Assembly: GCA_016710585.1 (NCBI GenBank)
Contig: JADJVN010000015.1
Location: forward strand, 44,572-108,571
Origin: Saprospiraceae bacterium
GTDB lineage: Bacteria > Bacteroidota > Bacteroidia > Chitinophagales > Saprospiraceae
Length of the DNA: 64,000 nucleotides
Reading direction: 5' to 3'
The notes under the pieces are model-generated. The model had not been told where the DNA came from. It saw nothing but the letters and a program-made list of their open reading frames with translations, and did not search any database. The position numbers and the translations under genes were made by a program. Below are positions 15,605-25,328 of this stretch, piece by piece; the stretch's first letter is position 1; every line of letters begins with the position of its first letter.

Positions 15605-16648
15605 ATGGAATTAGAATTAAAGCAAACAATCAATTTGATTAGTGACACAGTTACAAAACCTTGTAAAAACATGCTTGCTGCCATGATGAGCGCAGAAGTA
15701 GGAGATGACGTTTTTAAAGAGGATCCTACTGTAATGCAATTGGAAGAAAAGATGGCAAAAATGTTTGGTCATGAAGCTGCTTTATTCTGTCCTTCAGGAA
15801 CTATGACAAATCAAATTGCAATAAAAGTTCATACAAAGCCATTGGATGAAGTGATTTGTGAAAAGCATTCTCACATTTTTCTCTATGAAGTTGGTGGATA
15901 TGCTTTCCACAGTGGCGTTGCAATTCAACCAGTAGAAAGTATTGATGGGAAATTGAATTCAGAATTGATTATTGAGAACATAAAAGGGAAATTTGATTGG
16001 TTACCCAATACCAAATTGGTAGTTGTCGAGAATACTGGAAATCGTACAGGTGGAAATTGTTATACATTAAATGAGTTGAATGTTATAAAAGATACCTGTA
16101 GAAACAATGCTTTGAAACTACATCTAGATGGAGCAAGAATCTTTAATGCAATCATAGAAGAATCGTATACGCCAATTCAAATCGGTGAAATTTTTGATTC
16201 AATTTCTGTGTGTTTATCCAAGGGATTGGGTGCACCAATTGGTTCTGTGCTTATTAGTAACTCTGATTTCATCAAGGAAGCGCGAAAAGTGAGAAAGGTA
16301 TTTGGAGGCGGAATGAGGCAAGCAGGAATTATAGCTGCGGCGGGAATTTATGCTTTGGATCATAATATTCCAGATTTGAAAAGAGATCATGAGCATGCAA
16401 ATTTGATAAAAAAGTCATTGTTAAAAAATAAGGCTGTTAGTTCCATAAAAAAGGGAAATACAAATATTATAATTTTTGATTTACAAGAAACAATGAGTCC
16501 TCAAAAATTTATTGAATTACTGATGCAAAAAAATATTCGTGCCACTGCTTTTGGAAAGCAGTCTGTGCGGTTTGTTACACATAGAGATGTATCTAGAGAT
16601 GAGATTGATTATGTATGTGAAGTGCTTGAAAGTGATGTTTTTAATTGA
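15605..16648 (+). CDS. ltaE: Low-specificity L-threonine aldolase
   Basis: A 347-residue fold-type I PLP enzyme. Start region LISDTVTKPCKNMLAAM and EVGDDVFKEDPTV are family hallmarks. FCPSGTMTNQIAIK (residues 61-74), LHLDGARIFNA (PLP-ring aspartate) and SVCLSKGLGAPIGS with K206 as the PLP lysine are all present. It cleaves threonine or allo-threonine to glycine and acetaldehyde. It stands alone with its own promoter, divergent from lepA. Confidence 0.92.
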   Translation: MELELKQTINLISDTVTKPCKNMLAAMMSAEVGDDVFKEDPTVMQLEEKMAKMFGHEAALFCPSGTMTNQIAIKVHTKPLDEVICEKHSHIFLYEVGGYAFHSGVAIQPVESIDGKLNSELIIENIKGKFDWLPNTKLVVVENTGNRTGGNCYTLNELNVIKDTCRNNALKLHLDGARIFNAIIEESYTPIQIGEIFDSISVCLSKGLGAPIGSVLISNSDFIKEARKVRKVFGGGMRQAGIIAAAGIYALDHNIPDLKRDHEHANLIKKSLLKNKAVSSIKKGNTNIIIFDLQETMSPQKFIELLMQKNIRATAFGKQSVRFVTHRDVSRDEIDYVCEVLESDVFN

Positions 16649-16704
16649 AATTAAATAAACACGGTTTGCTCAAAAAGAAATTTAGATCTTTTTCAACAGC
16701 ATAG

Positions 16705-16761
16705 TAATATAAATTCGTTAAGAATTGGCGAAACCTTGGAGCCAATTTAGAATTTATATTA
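16705..16761. repeat. Long two-part hairpin
   Basis: TAATATAAATTC (16705-16716) and GAATTTATATTA (16750-16761) are exact reverse complements. Inside them, AATTGGC (16723-16729) and GCCAATT (16741-16747) pair as well, around an 11-base loop. It resembles a palindromic repeat unit; copies elsewhere cannot be checked here. Confidence 0.7.
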
Positions 16762-17023
16762 CGGTTTTGCGTAGCAAAAATGCCTTTGAAAAAGTGCCCT
16801 TTCTTTTGGTTCGTTTTCTTTGGATGAACGGGGGAAGGGGGGGCCCCAAAGAAAATGAACGAATGTGGCATAAAAAATTGTACTTGTAAATCTTAGAATA
16901 ATGATTAATCAAAAGAAGTGAACGGTTTTTTGATTATTATTATTAGAAATCTTGCATATAAAAAAGGAATCTAACATAAAAGTCGCATTTATATTCCGAA
17001 TATTTTTTTGAGCAGAAATAAAT

Positions 17024-17051
17024 ATAGGAAGCCACAAATGTGACTTCCTAT
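17024..17051 (-). terminator. Probable terminator of the metzincin gene
   Basis: ATAGGAAGCCACA and TGTGACTTCCTAT pair with one mismatch and a two-base loop, 35 bases after the protease stop on the minus strand. The following bases are T-rich but not a clean T run. Confidence 0.5.
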
Positions 17052-17085
17052 TTGAACAATTTTTGAAAACCCTGCTTACAATCAC

Positions 17086-19684
17086 TTAATGCAAATCCAA
17101 TTTAACAAACTTCCTATTCAAACTTTGTTCAGTGTTTTTTACAAGCAAATAATAATTTCCGTTCATTAAATTTGAGATATCTAATTCAACGAAATTTGAT
17201 CCAGAAAAAGTATTTATTTTTTCTTTTATTATTGTTTTTCCAGTAAGATCACAAACTGTTATTTCAGAGATGCAATCCTTGGGACTTTCAAAGTGAATAT
17301 TCAATGAATTTGAACTTGGGTTGGGGTAGAGCTGTAAATCGGATTTTGTTGCATTTTCATTAATTTCATTTGAACTCAGGTTACCTGCACTAATAATATT
17401 AATCCCATAATCCTCCACTTCTCCTCTTGCGAATATTTCACAGCTAGAAGGTGATCCACCATATTTCATCGAAATCCTCATTCTTGTAATTCCTGTTGGT
17501 GTGGTAGCAGGAACATTGATATAACTATATAATAAATTTAAACTATTGCTGTACCCATTCACTACTTTTTCTCCGGCATCATTGAATGATCCATTCTTAT
17601 TAAAATCAATCCAGATCGTCCAATATAATATTCTTTGTGTTCCTGTAATTCCAGCTTGAAAATTTACAACAGTGGATGTCCCACGAGTTAAATTGGCAAC
17701 CAATGAAGTCGCATTATAATATCCATTATCACTTCCAGAATTTCTATCGACATTATTTAATTTCAATCGTTTGATCCATTCTTGTTGGCTGCTGGTTCCT
17801 TTTGAATTACAATAACTGTTATTCTGACTTGTTGTAAAAGATACTATTGCACTAAAGCTACTTGTTCCTGATGCACAGACTGTTTGAACGCGAGTGTCAT
17901 ACATCGTGTTAGGCGTTAAACCATTTAGTTGAACAGAGATACTGGTTGTATTAATTTGTGTCCATGTATTATTAGTAGACAGTTTGTATTGGAAATTATA
18001 AGAAATAGCTCCTGTTACTGGTGACCATGAGGCTGTCGCTGAGCTAGAACTTATTCCAGTTATTGATAGACCTGTAGGTGTGTTACAACTTCCTCCAGAT
18101 GTAGTAAAACTGATGATCCCACTATAAGTACTTGATCCCGATGAACATACTGTTTGCACTCTTGCATTGTATGTTGTTCCAGCTGTCAATCCTGTTAGAT
18201 TATAACTTGTATTTGAAGTTGAAATCACAGTCCAAGTGCTTCCTGCGGCAAGTTTATATTCCAGTTTATAACTTACAGCGCCTGTTGCTGCAGACCATGA
18301 AAGTAAAGCTGAGGTGTTTGAAATATTACTTGCATTAAGACCAGCTGGTGTAGGACATGATGCACCACATGAACTGCTCAAACAATTGGCGGCAGTGACT
18401 CTACTTCTTATTTTATTTCCTGGCTGCGGACCAAATCCATTGTTGAAATTAATTCCATAAGAAGTCAAGTGACAATAACTCATAATCGTTCCTCCATTGG
18501 TTGGTGCTGGTCCAGGAGGACAACTGCCTTCTGGGGTATAGCAGTTATCAATAGCCCCTCCTGACCATCCACACCATTGAGTGTGGTTTGATCCCACATT
18601 GTGCCCCATTTCATGCGTCATCACTTCTACTGTCCATGAATAGCTTGGCACATTATTATAAGTTGAGTGAATATTGCTATAAGCATAATTGTAATTTGTA
18701 CAAAGGACATCAAGCCATGCTACGCCACCTAAATTATTCCCACCAAAAGCAGCAAGATGTGCAAGGTTGCCATTGAACGTAGGCCTTGCAGCGCGAAATT
18801 GATTCAAAGCAGTGATGGAACTTGTTTTACTGTAGCTGTCTGGAGAAGTCCAGACAAATACTTCAGAGATTGTAGTATTGATGCTCTCATTGGCATACAA
18901 AGTCGCTACATTATTATAGACTGCGGTTATGTAATTGACCGTATTGGTGATATTGCTACCTTTGTTTTGGTATAATGCATAATCGCATTCTATATAGCTT
19001 TTATGCAGTCATTAGCTGCTCTTGAACTAATTTCGTCATGACCTTGTGTAGGAGCGCCGATCATCATTCTTTCTGTAGTCATACATTCCATTGGCGCATC
19101 TGCTTTGATGTTTTTTCATCAAATAGAATGAGCTTGTTATGATCTATTGTAGAAGGTTGAATGATGAGATTTAAATCATCAATACTGATCATGCCATAGA
19201 TTTCACTATCGAATATACTCATCGTGACAATAGAATTTGAATTTCCTGAAAGGACACCTCTATAATAGAGCCCTGGTTTATATCCAGCGCTATAGCCATC
19301 TTGTGTTTTAACAGAAAACCCTTCAGCAAAAAGGTCCACTTGGATTAAATCCAACTTTAATTCAACGCCTTTATAAATGGGTAATTGCAGCGTTAAACTT
19401 GAATTTTTTTCTGACATCAATTTTGTTAATTGATTTTTGAAATCACTTATTTCAATCCATTCGTCGACATGAGGTATTGGCGATTTTACGGTTTGAAATT
19501 GTTTCGAAAGTTCTATATTTCCAAATATAATACCTTCGCTTTGAACTTGTTTTACTTGTTGATAAATTTTATTATTGGTGCTTTCAGTATTTTCATCGTA
19601 ATGGTGTGTATGATAACTCTGACCATTAGAATTGAAAATTACTAAAAATAAAATAAATAAAATTAAACATGATCTTCTGTACAT
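17086..19684 (-). CDS. Secreted metzincin protease with FN3, GEVED and T9SS sorting domains, split by frameshifts
   Basis: The N-terminal frame (19684-19079) has a signal peptide (residues 4-21) and a propeptide-like region. The main frame (18900-17086, extending upstream to about 19000) has the metzincin signature HEMGHNVGSNH with Met-turn GTIMSYCH, an M12B/reprolysin-like catalytic domain, two fibronectin type III domains (each beginning CPTPAGLNASN or CNTPTGLSITG), a GEVED domain ending in GEVEDYGINI, and a C-terminal type IX sorting domain (LYPNPSSNSLNIHF, FVKLDLH). Bridging sequence in a third frame (19087-19005, APTQGHDEISSRAANDCIK) shows two single-base breaks, near 19086 and 19005. 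It is exported by Sec and type IX secretion and anchored or released at the cell surface, digesting extracellular protein. About 860 residues in all. Confidence 0.85.
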
Positions 19685-19903
19685 AATAAATATTTTGGGG
19701 TTAATTAAAATCTATTTATTGTACGGATATATTCTTGGGGAGAATGGCACAAAGATAGGGGTCTTAATATCTTAAGGATATCAGTGAAAACACTAGATTT
19801 TATAAAATAGGTGTTTATCCTAGTTTATCAATGATAGAGAATTGTCTGCCATGATATACTAGACAGACATTAGTTATCTTGTAACTAGAAGATTGTTCAA
19901 AGA

Positions 19904-22900
19904 TTATTCAAAATAAATCTGAAATCTGCAATTTAGTTGTTTATCCAATAATCGATACTTTGAAGATGGAGGAAACTGTCCATTGCCCAAACCCGCCAGT
20001 TTTTCACAAATGATGATGCTGTTGTATTTTCCAATGTTGATGTCATTACCTCTTGCATAGACACCATCCAGTTCATTATAGTCAAAAGGTAGTACCGTTA
20101 TCTGCAGAGGCGTTTCACTTATTTTTCTAATCGTATATTTTTTTTCTTCAAATGATCTAAGTGTCATCCAATTTATATCTGTTCTGTTTCCTTGTTCCTG
20201 CGGTCTTATCTGTTGGATAAAAAGATCTCTTATTGGGAACTCAAATAATCCAAACGTGGCGCTACTGCTGCGATCACAATAAGTTTCTTGAGGACCTTTG
20301 CCAAAAAATGCGATTTTTCCAAAACTAGGGTTCGTCAATGCTTTGAATCCAAATCGTATTGGTTCTGGCATTGAATTCACCTGACTCATATCCAATGTTG
20401 CATTAATCGAGATGCCCTCTTTTAGGCTGATCTTATATTCAATATTTAATCCTACATTTTCTTTTAATTGGAGTATGCCCTTTGTGATAATTATAACTTC
20501 GGTATTGGATTTTGATTTGACACTACACGAGTTAAGATTGAATGATTTGAAAGCATTTTTCCACATGATTCTGTCTGCACTAAACCCATTTCTGAGATCA
20601 CTATTAGTAGACGCCCTCCAAAAATACGGTTCAAGTTCTGATTTTAAAAAACTTGTATTTGGCTGTCCTAAGGAAGTTAAAAGCCCATTTGTCTTTGAGA
20701 TAGTATAGTTGCAATTTTTAGTTGCGATTTGGAATACACTATCGGACTCTGAAAACTTTAGGTCTGAATCATCAGATTTGTTAAGAGGAAAATCAGACGA
20801 GAGTACCCATTGACTTTCTCCTTTATATAAGAATCTGAATCCTATCTTTGATTTTTTAAATTCATTGAAATTGACTTTTAATACATAACTATTTCCTTGT
20901 TTTCTTTGGAATTTTTTATAGGGAATTTTGAAGATTTTCGTTTCGTTAGGATTTAATATTGCATTTTCAAATTGACCTTCTTGAATTTTATTATTGTTCT
21001 CTTCAATTGACCAAGCTATTTTAAAATCGCTAGAATTCTTGAATTGATTTAGGTATTGAATTTTTACTTTCCCTTCATTGAGGTCTAACATCTGCAAACT
21101 AAATGGACAGAATGTATTTCTTACTTGGTTGACTACATTTTTTACCGCCTTATTTCCATAGTATATTCCATTGGAGCATTCTGTAGAATCTGAATTCGTT
21201 TTTTTCTCACCAAACAAACCACCATAAGCCCAGAATATAGAGTTATTCGGAAGTTTCATCATAAAATTTTGATCAATAAAATCCCTGACAAATCCACCCG
21301 CACAGGATTCATTTGATTTTGCATAATTCCAATATTCGTCGAAGGACCCTAGACCGTTGCCAGAATTTTTGCACATCGTGTAAAATAAATGCGCTTTGCT
21401 ACTTTTTTTTATCTCTGCATTTTGATCACTTGACATAAGGATTACATCTCCCCATGATTCTGAGCTATTGTAAGCTGAAATTGGTTTTTGATATTCTTTG
21501 TTTTTTATTTCGCGGTAAAGGCTCTCTTTTATTTTTTCATTTTGAATATTATTTCCCAGTGACCATAGAGCGATACTTACATGATTTTTATTTCTTTCCC
21601 ACATATTATTTACCCTATATTTCATCGATTCCAAAAGTTCATCTGGCATGTCACCTTTCCAATCAGTAGTATTGAGATTGGCTTCATCAAAAAGAAATAT
21701 GCCCCCAAGATCACACACAGAATACCAATGCGGATTTATCGGGTAATTGGCATTTCTCACTGCATTGATGTTTTGCATTTCTAATTGTTCGATATCAGTC
21801 TCTATCCATTCTTTGTCTTGAACATAGCCATTTAATGGATGAAATTCATTTAATACAGTCCCCCTGAATTTTATTTTTTGACCATTCCAAAGTAGCGCAT
21901 TATTTTGTATTTCTATTTTTGAAAATCCAATTTTATATCTTAAAACTTCGGTTTCATTTCCTTTGTCATCTTGATGAATTAAATATAAATCATACAGATA
22001 TGGTTTTTCATTTGACCAAGCTGTAACATTTGGGATTTTGAATTGAATTTGATTTTTTTTGCTTAAAGAATCCATTTGATAAATGATTTCTTTTCGCTCT
22101 ACTTCTACACTTGTGTCACGAAATAGTACTGCAGTTATTTTTTGATTGTTTACATTGTTATTAATACTTTTATGGCTTGTGATATCAATATTTAAGAGTC
22201 CATCTCGCATATTATTTTCCAATATCGCTTTAGCATAAAAATCTTGGATTTTTATTTTGGGTCTAGAGATAAGATAGGAGTTGCGATAGATACCATGAAG
22301 ATGCCAGATGCTTTGATTTTCAAAATAAGTGCCGTCGCAATATTTTAATACTGCAACACAGATTTCATTTATCCCAACTTTAGTATATTTTGAAATTGAA
22401 AATTCTGAAATTGCTCTAGAGTCTTCAGAATATCCAGCCAATTGTCCATTGACATAAACAAAAAAAGCACTGCTTATACCTTCAAACACAAGATGAATAT
22501 CTCTATCTTTCCATAAGAGTGGAATATCGATAGTTCTCTTTAAAATTGTTGTTTGATTCTGTTCTGGAGTTTTTGGGAAGTTGGATTCATATGGCAGTTT
22601 GAAATTTTTAAACAATGCTAATCCTACATTTTTCAACTCCATACACACAGGCACAGAAATGTCTGTCCAGCCTTCAAGTTTGTTTTCGTTGATGATTCCT
22701 GCAGGAACTAAATTTGGATTGGTAAATGATTTATATTTCCAAAAGCCATTGAGCGATTTATAATATTGATCATTGGGATGTGCACCACTTTTTGCTCTAG
22801 TAAAGCTTTCATAAGGAATAAAGTCAGTCCTTGCAGCTTCCTTATTCCATTGCCATACTTTAGGGTCTTCCCAATAATTAGGAAATGCCCTGCCATTCAA

Positions 22901-22996
22901 ATTAGCTTCCTCTGATTTCCTATCTTGTTTGTCATTTTTACAAGCAGCTACCAATAATACAAGTAATATTCCTTTAAAATATATGTTTATCTTCAT
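19904..22996 (-). CDS. GH2 (LacZ-like) lipoprotein with a degenerate active site
   Basis: About 1030 residues from ATG 22996 (MKINIYF), chosen because a lipobox (LLVAAC) then sits at the right distance. Overall layout is that of large GH2 beta-galactosidases: jelly-roll (DGTYFENQSIWHLHGIYR), Ig-like domains, TIM barrel and a C-terminal domain 5 with GKGPQETYCDR. The catalytic residues are changed. The acid/base motif, normally WSLGNES, is WSLGNNIQ. The nucleophile motif, normally CEYAHAMGN, is replaced by YTMCKNSGN. NRHEHHP is VLNEFHP and ETHG is NTTD. This predicts a non-hydrolytic, perhaps carbohydrate-binding, protein. The gene is divergent from the M28 peptidase. Confidence 0.85.
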   Translation of the reverse strand: MKINIYFKGILLVLLVAACKNDKQDRKSEEANLNGRAFPNYWEDPKVWQWNKEAARTDFIPYESFTRAKSGAHPNDQYYKSLNGFWKYKSFTNPNLVPAGIINENKLEGWTDISVPVCMELKNVGLALFKNFKLPYESNFPKTPEQNQTTILKRTIDIPLLWKDRDIHLVFEGISSAFFVYVNGQLAGYSEDSRAISEFSISKYTKVGINEICVAVLKYCDGTYFENQSIWHLHGIYRNSYLISRPKIKIQDFYAKAILENNMRDGLLNIDITSHKSINNNVNNQKITAVLFRDTSVEVERKEIIYQMDSLSKKNQIQFKIPNVTAWSNEKPYLYDLYLIHQDDKGNETEVLRYKIGFSKIEIQNNALLWNGQKIKFRGTVLNEFHPLNGYVQDKEWIETDIEQLEMQNINAVRNANYPINPHWYSVCDLGGIFLFDEANLNTTDWKGDMPDELLESMKYRVNNMWERNKNHVSIALWSLGNNIQNEKIKESLYREIKNKEYQKPISAYNSSESWGDVILMSSDQNAEIKKSSKAHLFYTMCKNSGNGLGSFDEYWNYAKSNESCAGGFVRDFIDQNFMMKLPNNSIFWAYGGLFGEKKTNSDSTECSNGIYYGNKAVKNVVNQVRNTFCPFSLQMLDLNEGKVKIQYLNQFKNSSDFKIAWSIEENNNKIQEGQFENAILNPNETKIFKIPYKKFQRKQGNSYVLKVNFNEFKKSKIGFRFLYKGESQWVLSSDFPLNKSDDSDLKFSESDSVFQIATKNCNYTISKTNGLLTSLGQPNTSFLKSELEPYFWRASTNSDLRNGFSADRIMWKNAFKSFNLNSCSVKSKSNTEVIIITKGILQLKENVGLNIEYKISLKEGISINATLDMSQVNSMPEPIRFGFKALTNPSFGKIAFFGKGPQETYCDRSSSATFGLFEFPIRDLFIQQIRPQEQGNRTDINWMTLRSFEEKKYTIRKISETPLQITVLPFDYNELDGVYARGNDINIGKYNSIIICEKLAGLGNGQFPPSSKYRLLDKQLNCRFQIYFE

Positions 22997-23059
22997 AACT
23001 TTGACTTCTGATAATAGACCCATTATAGAAGGGTTTTGTTTGGTTTTTTAAAATTATTT

Positions 23060-24280
23060 ATGCCAATCCGTATGCTAAGAAAGTTAATTTATTCAATTTT
23101 TTGTATTTTTTTATTAGAATCATTGCAAAGTCAAGCTGATTGGCAGCAAATACATGTCGATGTAGTATATCTAGCCTCTGAGGATCTTGAAGGTCGGGGC
23201 ACAGGGAAAAATGGTGAAAAGTTAGCCGCAGCATACATTGCAAAAAGGTTTAGTGACATCGGTCTGTCACCAAAAGGAAATAATGGCTGGTATCAATCTT
23301 TTGCATTTTCTTCAAATCCTCATGAAAAAAATTTAAAGGACATCAATGGAACGAATGTCATAGGATTCTTGGATAGAAAGGCAAAAACGACGATAGTAAT
23401 TGGGGCACATTATGATCATTTAGGACATGGCGATACGGGATCAAGGGCACCAAATGATCATTCTGTTCACAATGGTGCCGATGACAATGCAAGTGGTGTT
23501 TCATCTATGCTTTGGTTGGCAGAACAGCTTTCAAAAATTAAAAAATTAAAGTCTAATATTATTTTCGTTGCATTTTCAGGAGAAGAATATGGATTGCATG
23601 GGTCAAAGGCATTTACCGAAAATCCCACTGTTCCATTGAGTTCAATAAGTGCCATGCTCAATATGGATATGGTGGGGAGATTGAATCCAGAAAGAACAAT
23701 ATTAATTTCTGGTGTAGGCACTGCGAAGGAATGGAATCAAATTCTAGATCAAGTCAAACCATCAAACTTGCAATATAACAGGAGTGAAAGTGGTATCGGT
23801 CCAAGTGATCACACCTCATTTTATTTGAAGAATATTCCAGTTCTACACTTTTTTACAGGGCAACATCAAGATTATCACAAACCAAGCGATGATAGTCCAA
23901 TAGTCAATTATTCTGGAATTTTAGACATTTCAAAATTAATCCGCGATGTTGTGGTTCAAGTGTCTGATAGGCGTACACTTGCTTTTCAGAAGACAAAAGA
24001 CGAGAATAAAGAGCAGTCTTCAAGCTTTAAAGTGACCTTAGGGGTAATGCCAGATTATGTTTATACGGGAAAAGGGATGAGGATCGATGCAGTCTTAGAT
24101 GATAGGCCGGCCATGAAATCAGGTATGCAGAATGGTGATATTATTTTAAAAGTTGGAGAAATGGAGATTAAAGACATATATGACTATATGAAAGCCCTTG
24201 GCAAGTACTCGAAAGGGGAGAAAACAGATGTTATCATACTGAGGAAGGACAAAGAAATGAATATGTCGGTAGAATTTTAA
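23060..24280 (+). CDS. M28 family zinc aminopeptidase with C-terminal PDZ domain
   Basis: About 406 residues from ATG 23060; a short signal peptide (KLIYSIFCIFLLESLQSQA) follows, with cleavage near SQA. The M28 zinc site is complete: AHYDHLG (His), NGADDNASG (bridging Asp), FSGEEYGL (catalytic and binding Glu), NMDMVGR (Asp) and a late HKPSDD (His). A protease-associated PDZ domain (GVMPDYVYTGKGMRIDAVLD, MQNGDIILKVG) occupies the last 90 residues. It removes N-terminal amino acids from peptides in the periplasm or outside the cell, probably for peptide nutrition. Confidence 0.9.
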   Translation: MPIRMLRKLIYSIFCIFLLESLQSQADWQQIHVDVVYLASEDLEGRGTGKNGEKLAAAYIAKRFSDIGLSPKGNNGWYQSFAFSSNPHEKNLKDINGTNVIGFLDRKAKTTIVIGAHYDHLGHGDTGSRAPNDHSVHNGADDNASGVSSMLWLAEQLSKIKKLKSNIIFVAFSGEEYGLHGSKAFTENPTVPLSSISAMLNMDMVGRLNPERTILISGVGTAKEWNQILDQVKPSNLQYNRSESGIGPSDHTSFYLKNIPVLHFFTGQHQDYHKPSDDSPIVNYSGILDISKLIRDVVVQVSDRRTLAFQKTKDENKEQSSSFKVTLGVMPDYVYTGKGMRIDAVLDDRPAMKSGMQNGDIILKVGEMEIKDIYDYMKALGKYSKGEKTDVIILRKDKEMNMSVEF

Positions 24281-24351
24281 ATCTTGGAATATTTCTTGCA
24301 GTATTGGTGATTTATGTAAATAATCGATTGTGAATTATAGTTTTAGAAAAT

Positions 24352-24359
24352 TAATTTTG
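24352..24359 (+). promoter_or_regulatory. -7 promoter element of the OmpA-family gene
   Basis: TAATTTTG matches TAnnTTTG, with a partial -33 box ATTG ending at 24330, about 50 bases upstream of the ATG. Confidence 0.45.
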
Positions 24360-24408
24360 TTACTTAGCTAAAGTTTTCAGTCAATAAAAAAGAAGAAATC
24401 AACTTATT

Positions 24409-25302
24409 ATGCGCATACAAACCATTCTATTGATTCTAGCACTATTTTTATGGTTCATTTTCGGATCATGGTGGTATTTGAATAGCTCGTGCAATTCATG
24501 TAACACTTCCGGCAAGCTCAATACAGCTGCAAGTGTTGTTAGCCCGGCAAGTATTTCAGGAGAAGGATTGTATCTTAATGACAGCAGTTTGTGGAGTTCA
24601 AGATGGACGGATAATCTCAGATTTAAAAAATCAGCTGAGACGCCGAGTATTCCAACTTCCATTCTCCCTGCTTACGATTCTCTTAATGCGTATCTGTCTA
24701 GAAATAATAACCAAAAAATATTGACCTTGGTGGGGAACTATGGCGCACAAGAAGTGAATAACACGAGCTATAAGAACTTAGGTATAGCTAGAGCAGAGCA
24801 AGTCAAAAAAATATTGATCGAAAGAGGACTGGATAGAAATCTTATATTTACAGAAAGTAAATTAAATGATGATTTGGTCAATCGATTTGCGGATAGTATT
24901 TGGGGTGGATTGGATTATAGGATCAATACATTGGGTGGAAATCTTGAATTGTCTGAGGAAGTGCTTTTACAGCCTCGAATTGTTTATTTTGAGACTGGAA
25001 AGAATTCATTGAGGATTACACCAGAGCTGAGCAATTACTTTAATCAAGCACAAGCTTATCTCGCCACACATAGTGATAAATCATTGGCAGTCACTGGTCA
25101 TACAGACAATGTTGGAGATCCCGTGAAGAATCAAGTTTTATCAAAGTCGAGAGCTGATTTTGTGAAATCAGAATTGATTAAAAAGAAAATATCAGCGACT
25201 CAAATTATTACAGATGGCCAAGGAGATAAACAACCATTGCTATCAAATGATACACCAGAGGGAAGGTCACAAAATAGAAGAGTAGAAATAAAAATTAATT
25301 AA
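24409..25302 (+). CDS. OmpA-family protein
   Basis: A 297-residue protein with an N-terminal hydrophobic segment (residues 5-23), a Cys-rich spacer, an N-terminal domain of unknown type with a half OmpA-like pattern (LTLVGNYGAQ..., ARAEQVKKILIERGLD), and a C-terminal OmpA domain: PRIVYFETGKNSLRITPEL, VTGHTDNVGD, SKSRADFVKSELI, NRRVEIKIN. It binds peptidoglycan. It precedes a long coiled-coil membrane protein by 26 bases and is likely co-transcribed with it. Confidence 0.88.
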   Translation: MRIQTILLILALFLWFIFGSWWYLNSSCNSCNTSGKLNTAASVVSPASISGEGLYLNDSSLWSSRWTDNLRFKKSAETPSIPTSILPAYDSLNAYLSRNNNQKILTLVGNYGAQEVNNTSYKNLGIARAEQVKKILIERGLDRNLIFTESKLNDDLVNRFADSIWGGLDYRINTLGGNLELSEEVLLQPRIVYFETGKNSLRITPELSNYFNQAQAYLATHSDKSLAVTGHTDNVGDPVKNQVLSKSRADFVKSELIKKKISATQIITDGQGDKQPLLSNDTPEGRSQNRRVEIKIN

Positions 25303-25328
25303 AAAAACATATTATAAATTTACCATAT

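Larger units (their letters stand above)
16649..17085. other. Intergenic stretch with a long hairpin and a conserved-looking repeat
   Basis: A 437-base gap. It contains the hairpin at 16705-16761, a purine-rich stretch around 16825-16860 with G runs and CCCC, and pairing TTTCTTTGG (near 16815) with CCAAAGAAA (near 16846). The pattern resembles dispersed intergenic repeats. No protein is supported here. A terminator-like hairpin at 17024-17051 belongs to the protease gene downstream. Confidence 0.4.

Noticed and set aside
16641..16871. 76-codon frame on the minus strand between ltaE and the metzincin gene
   Set aside because: It is made of the intergenic hairpin and repeat-like sequence and overlaps the ltaE end.
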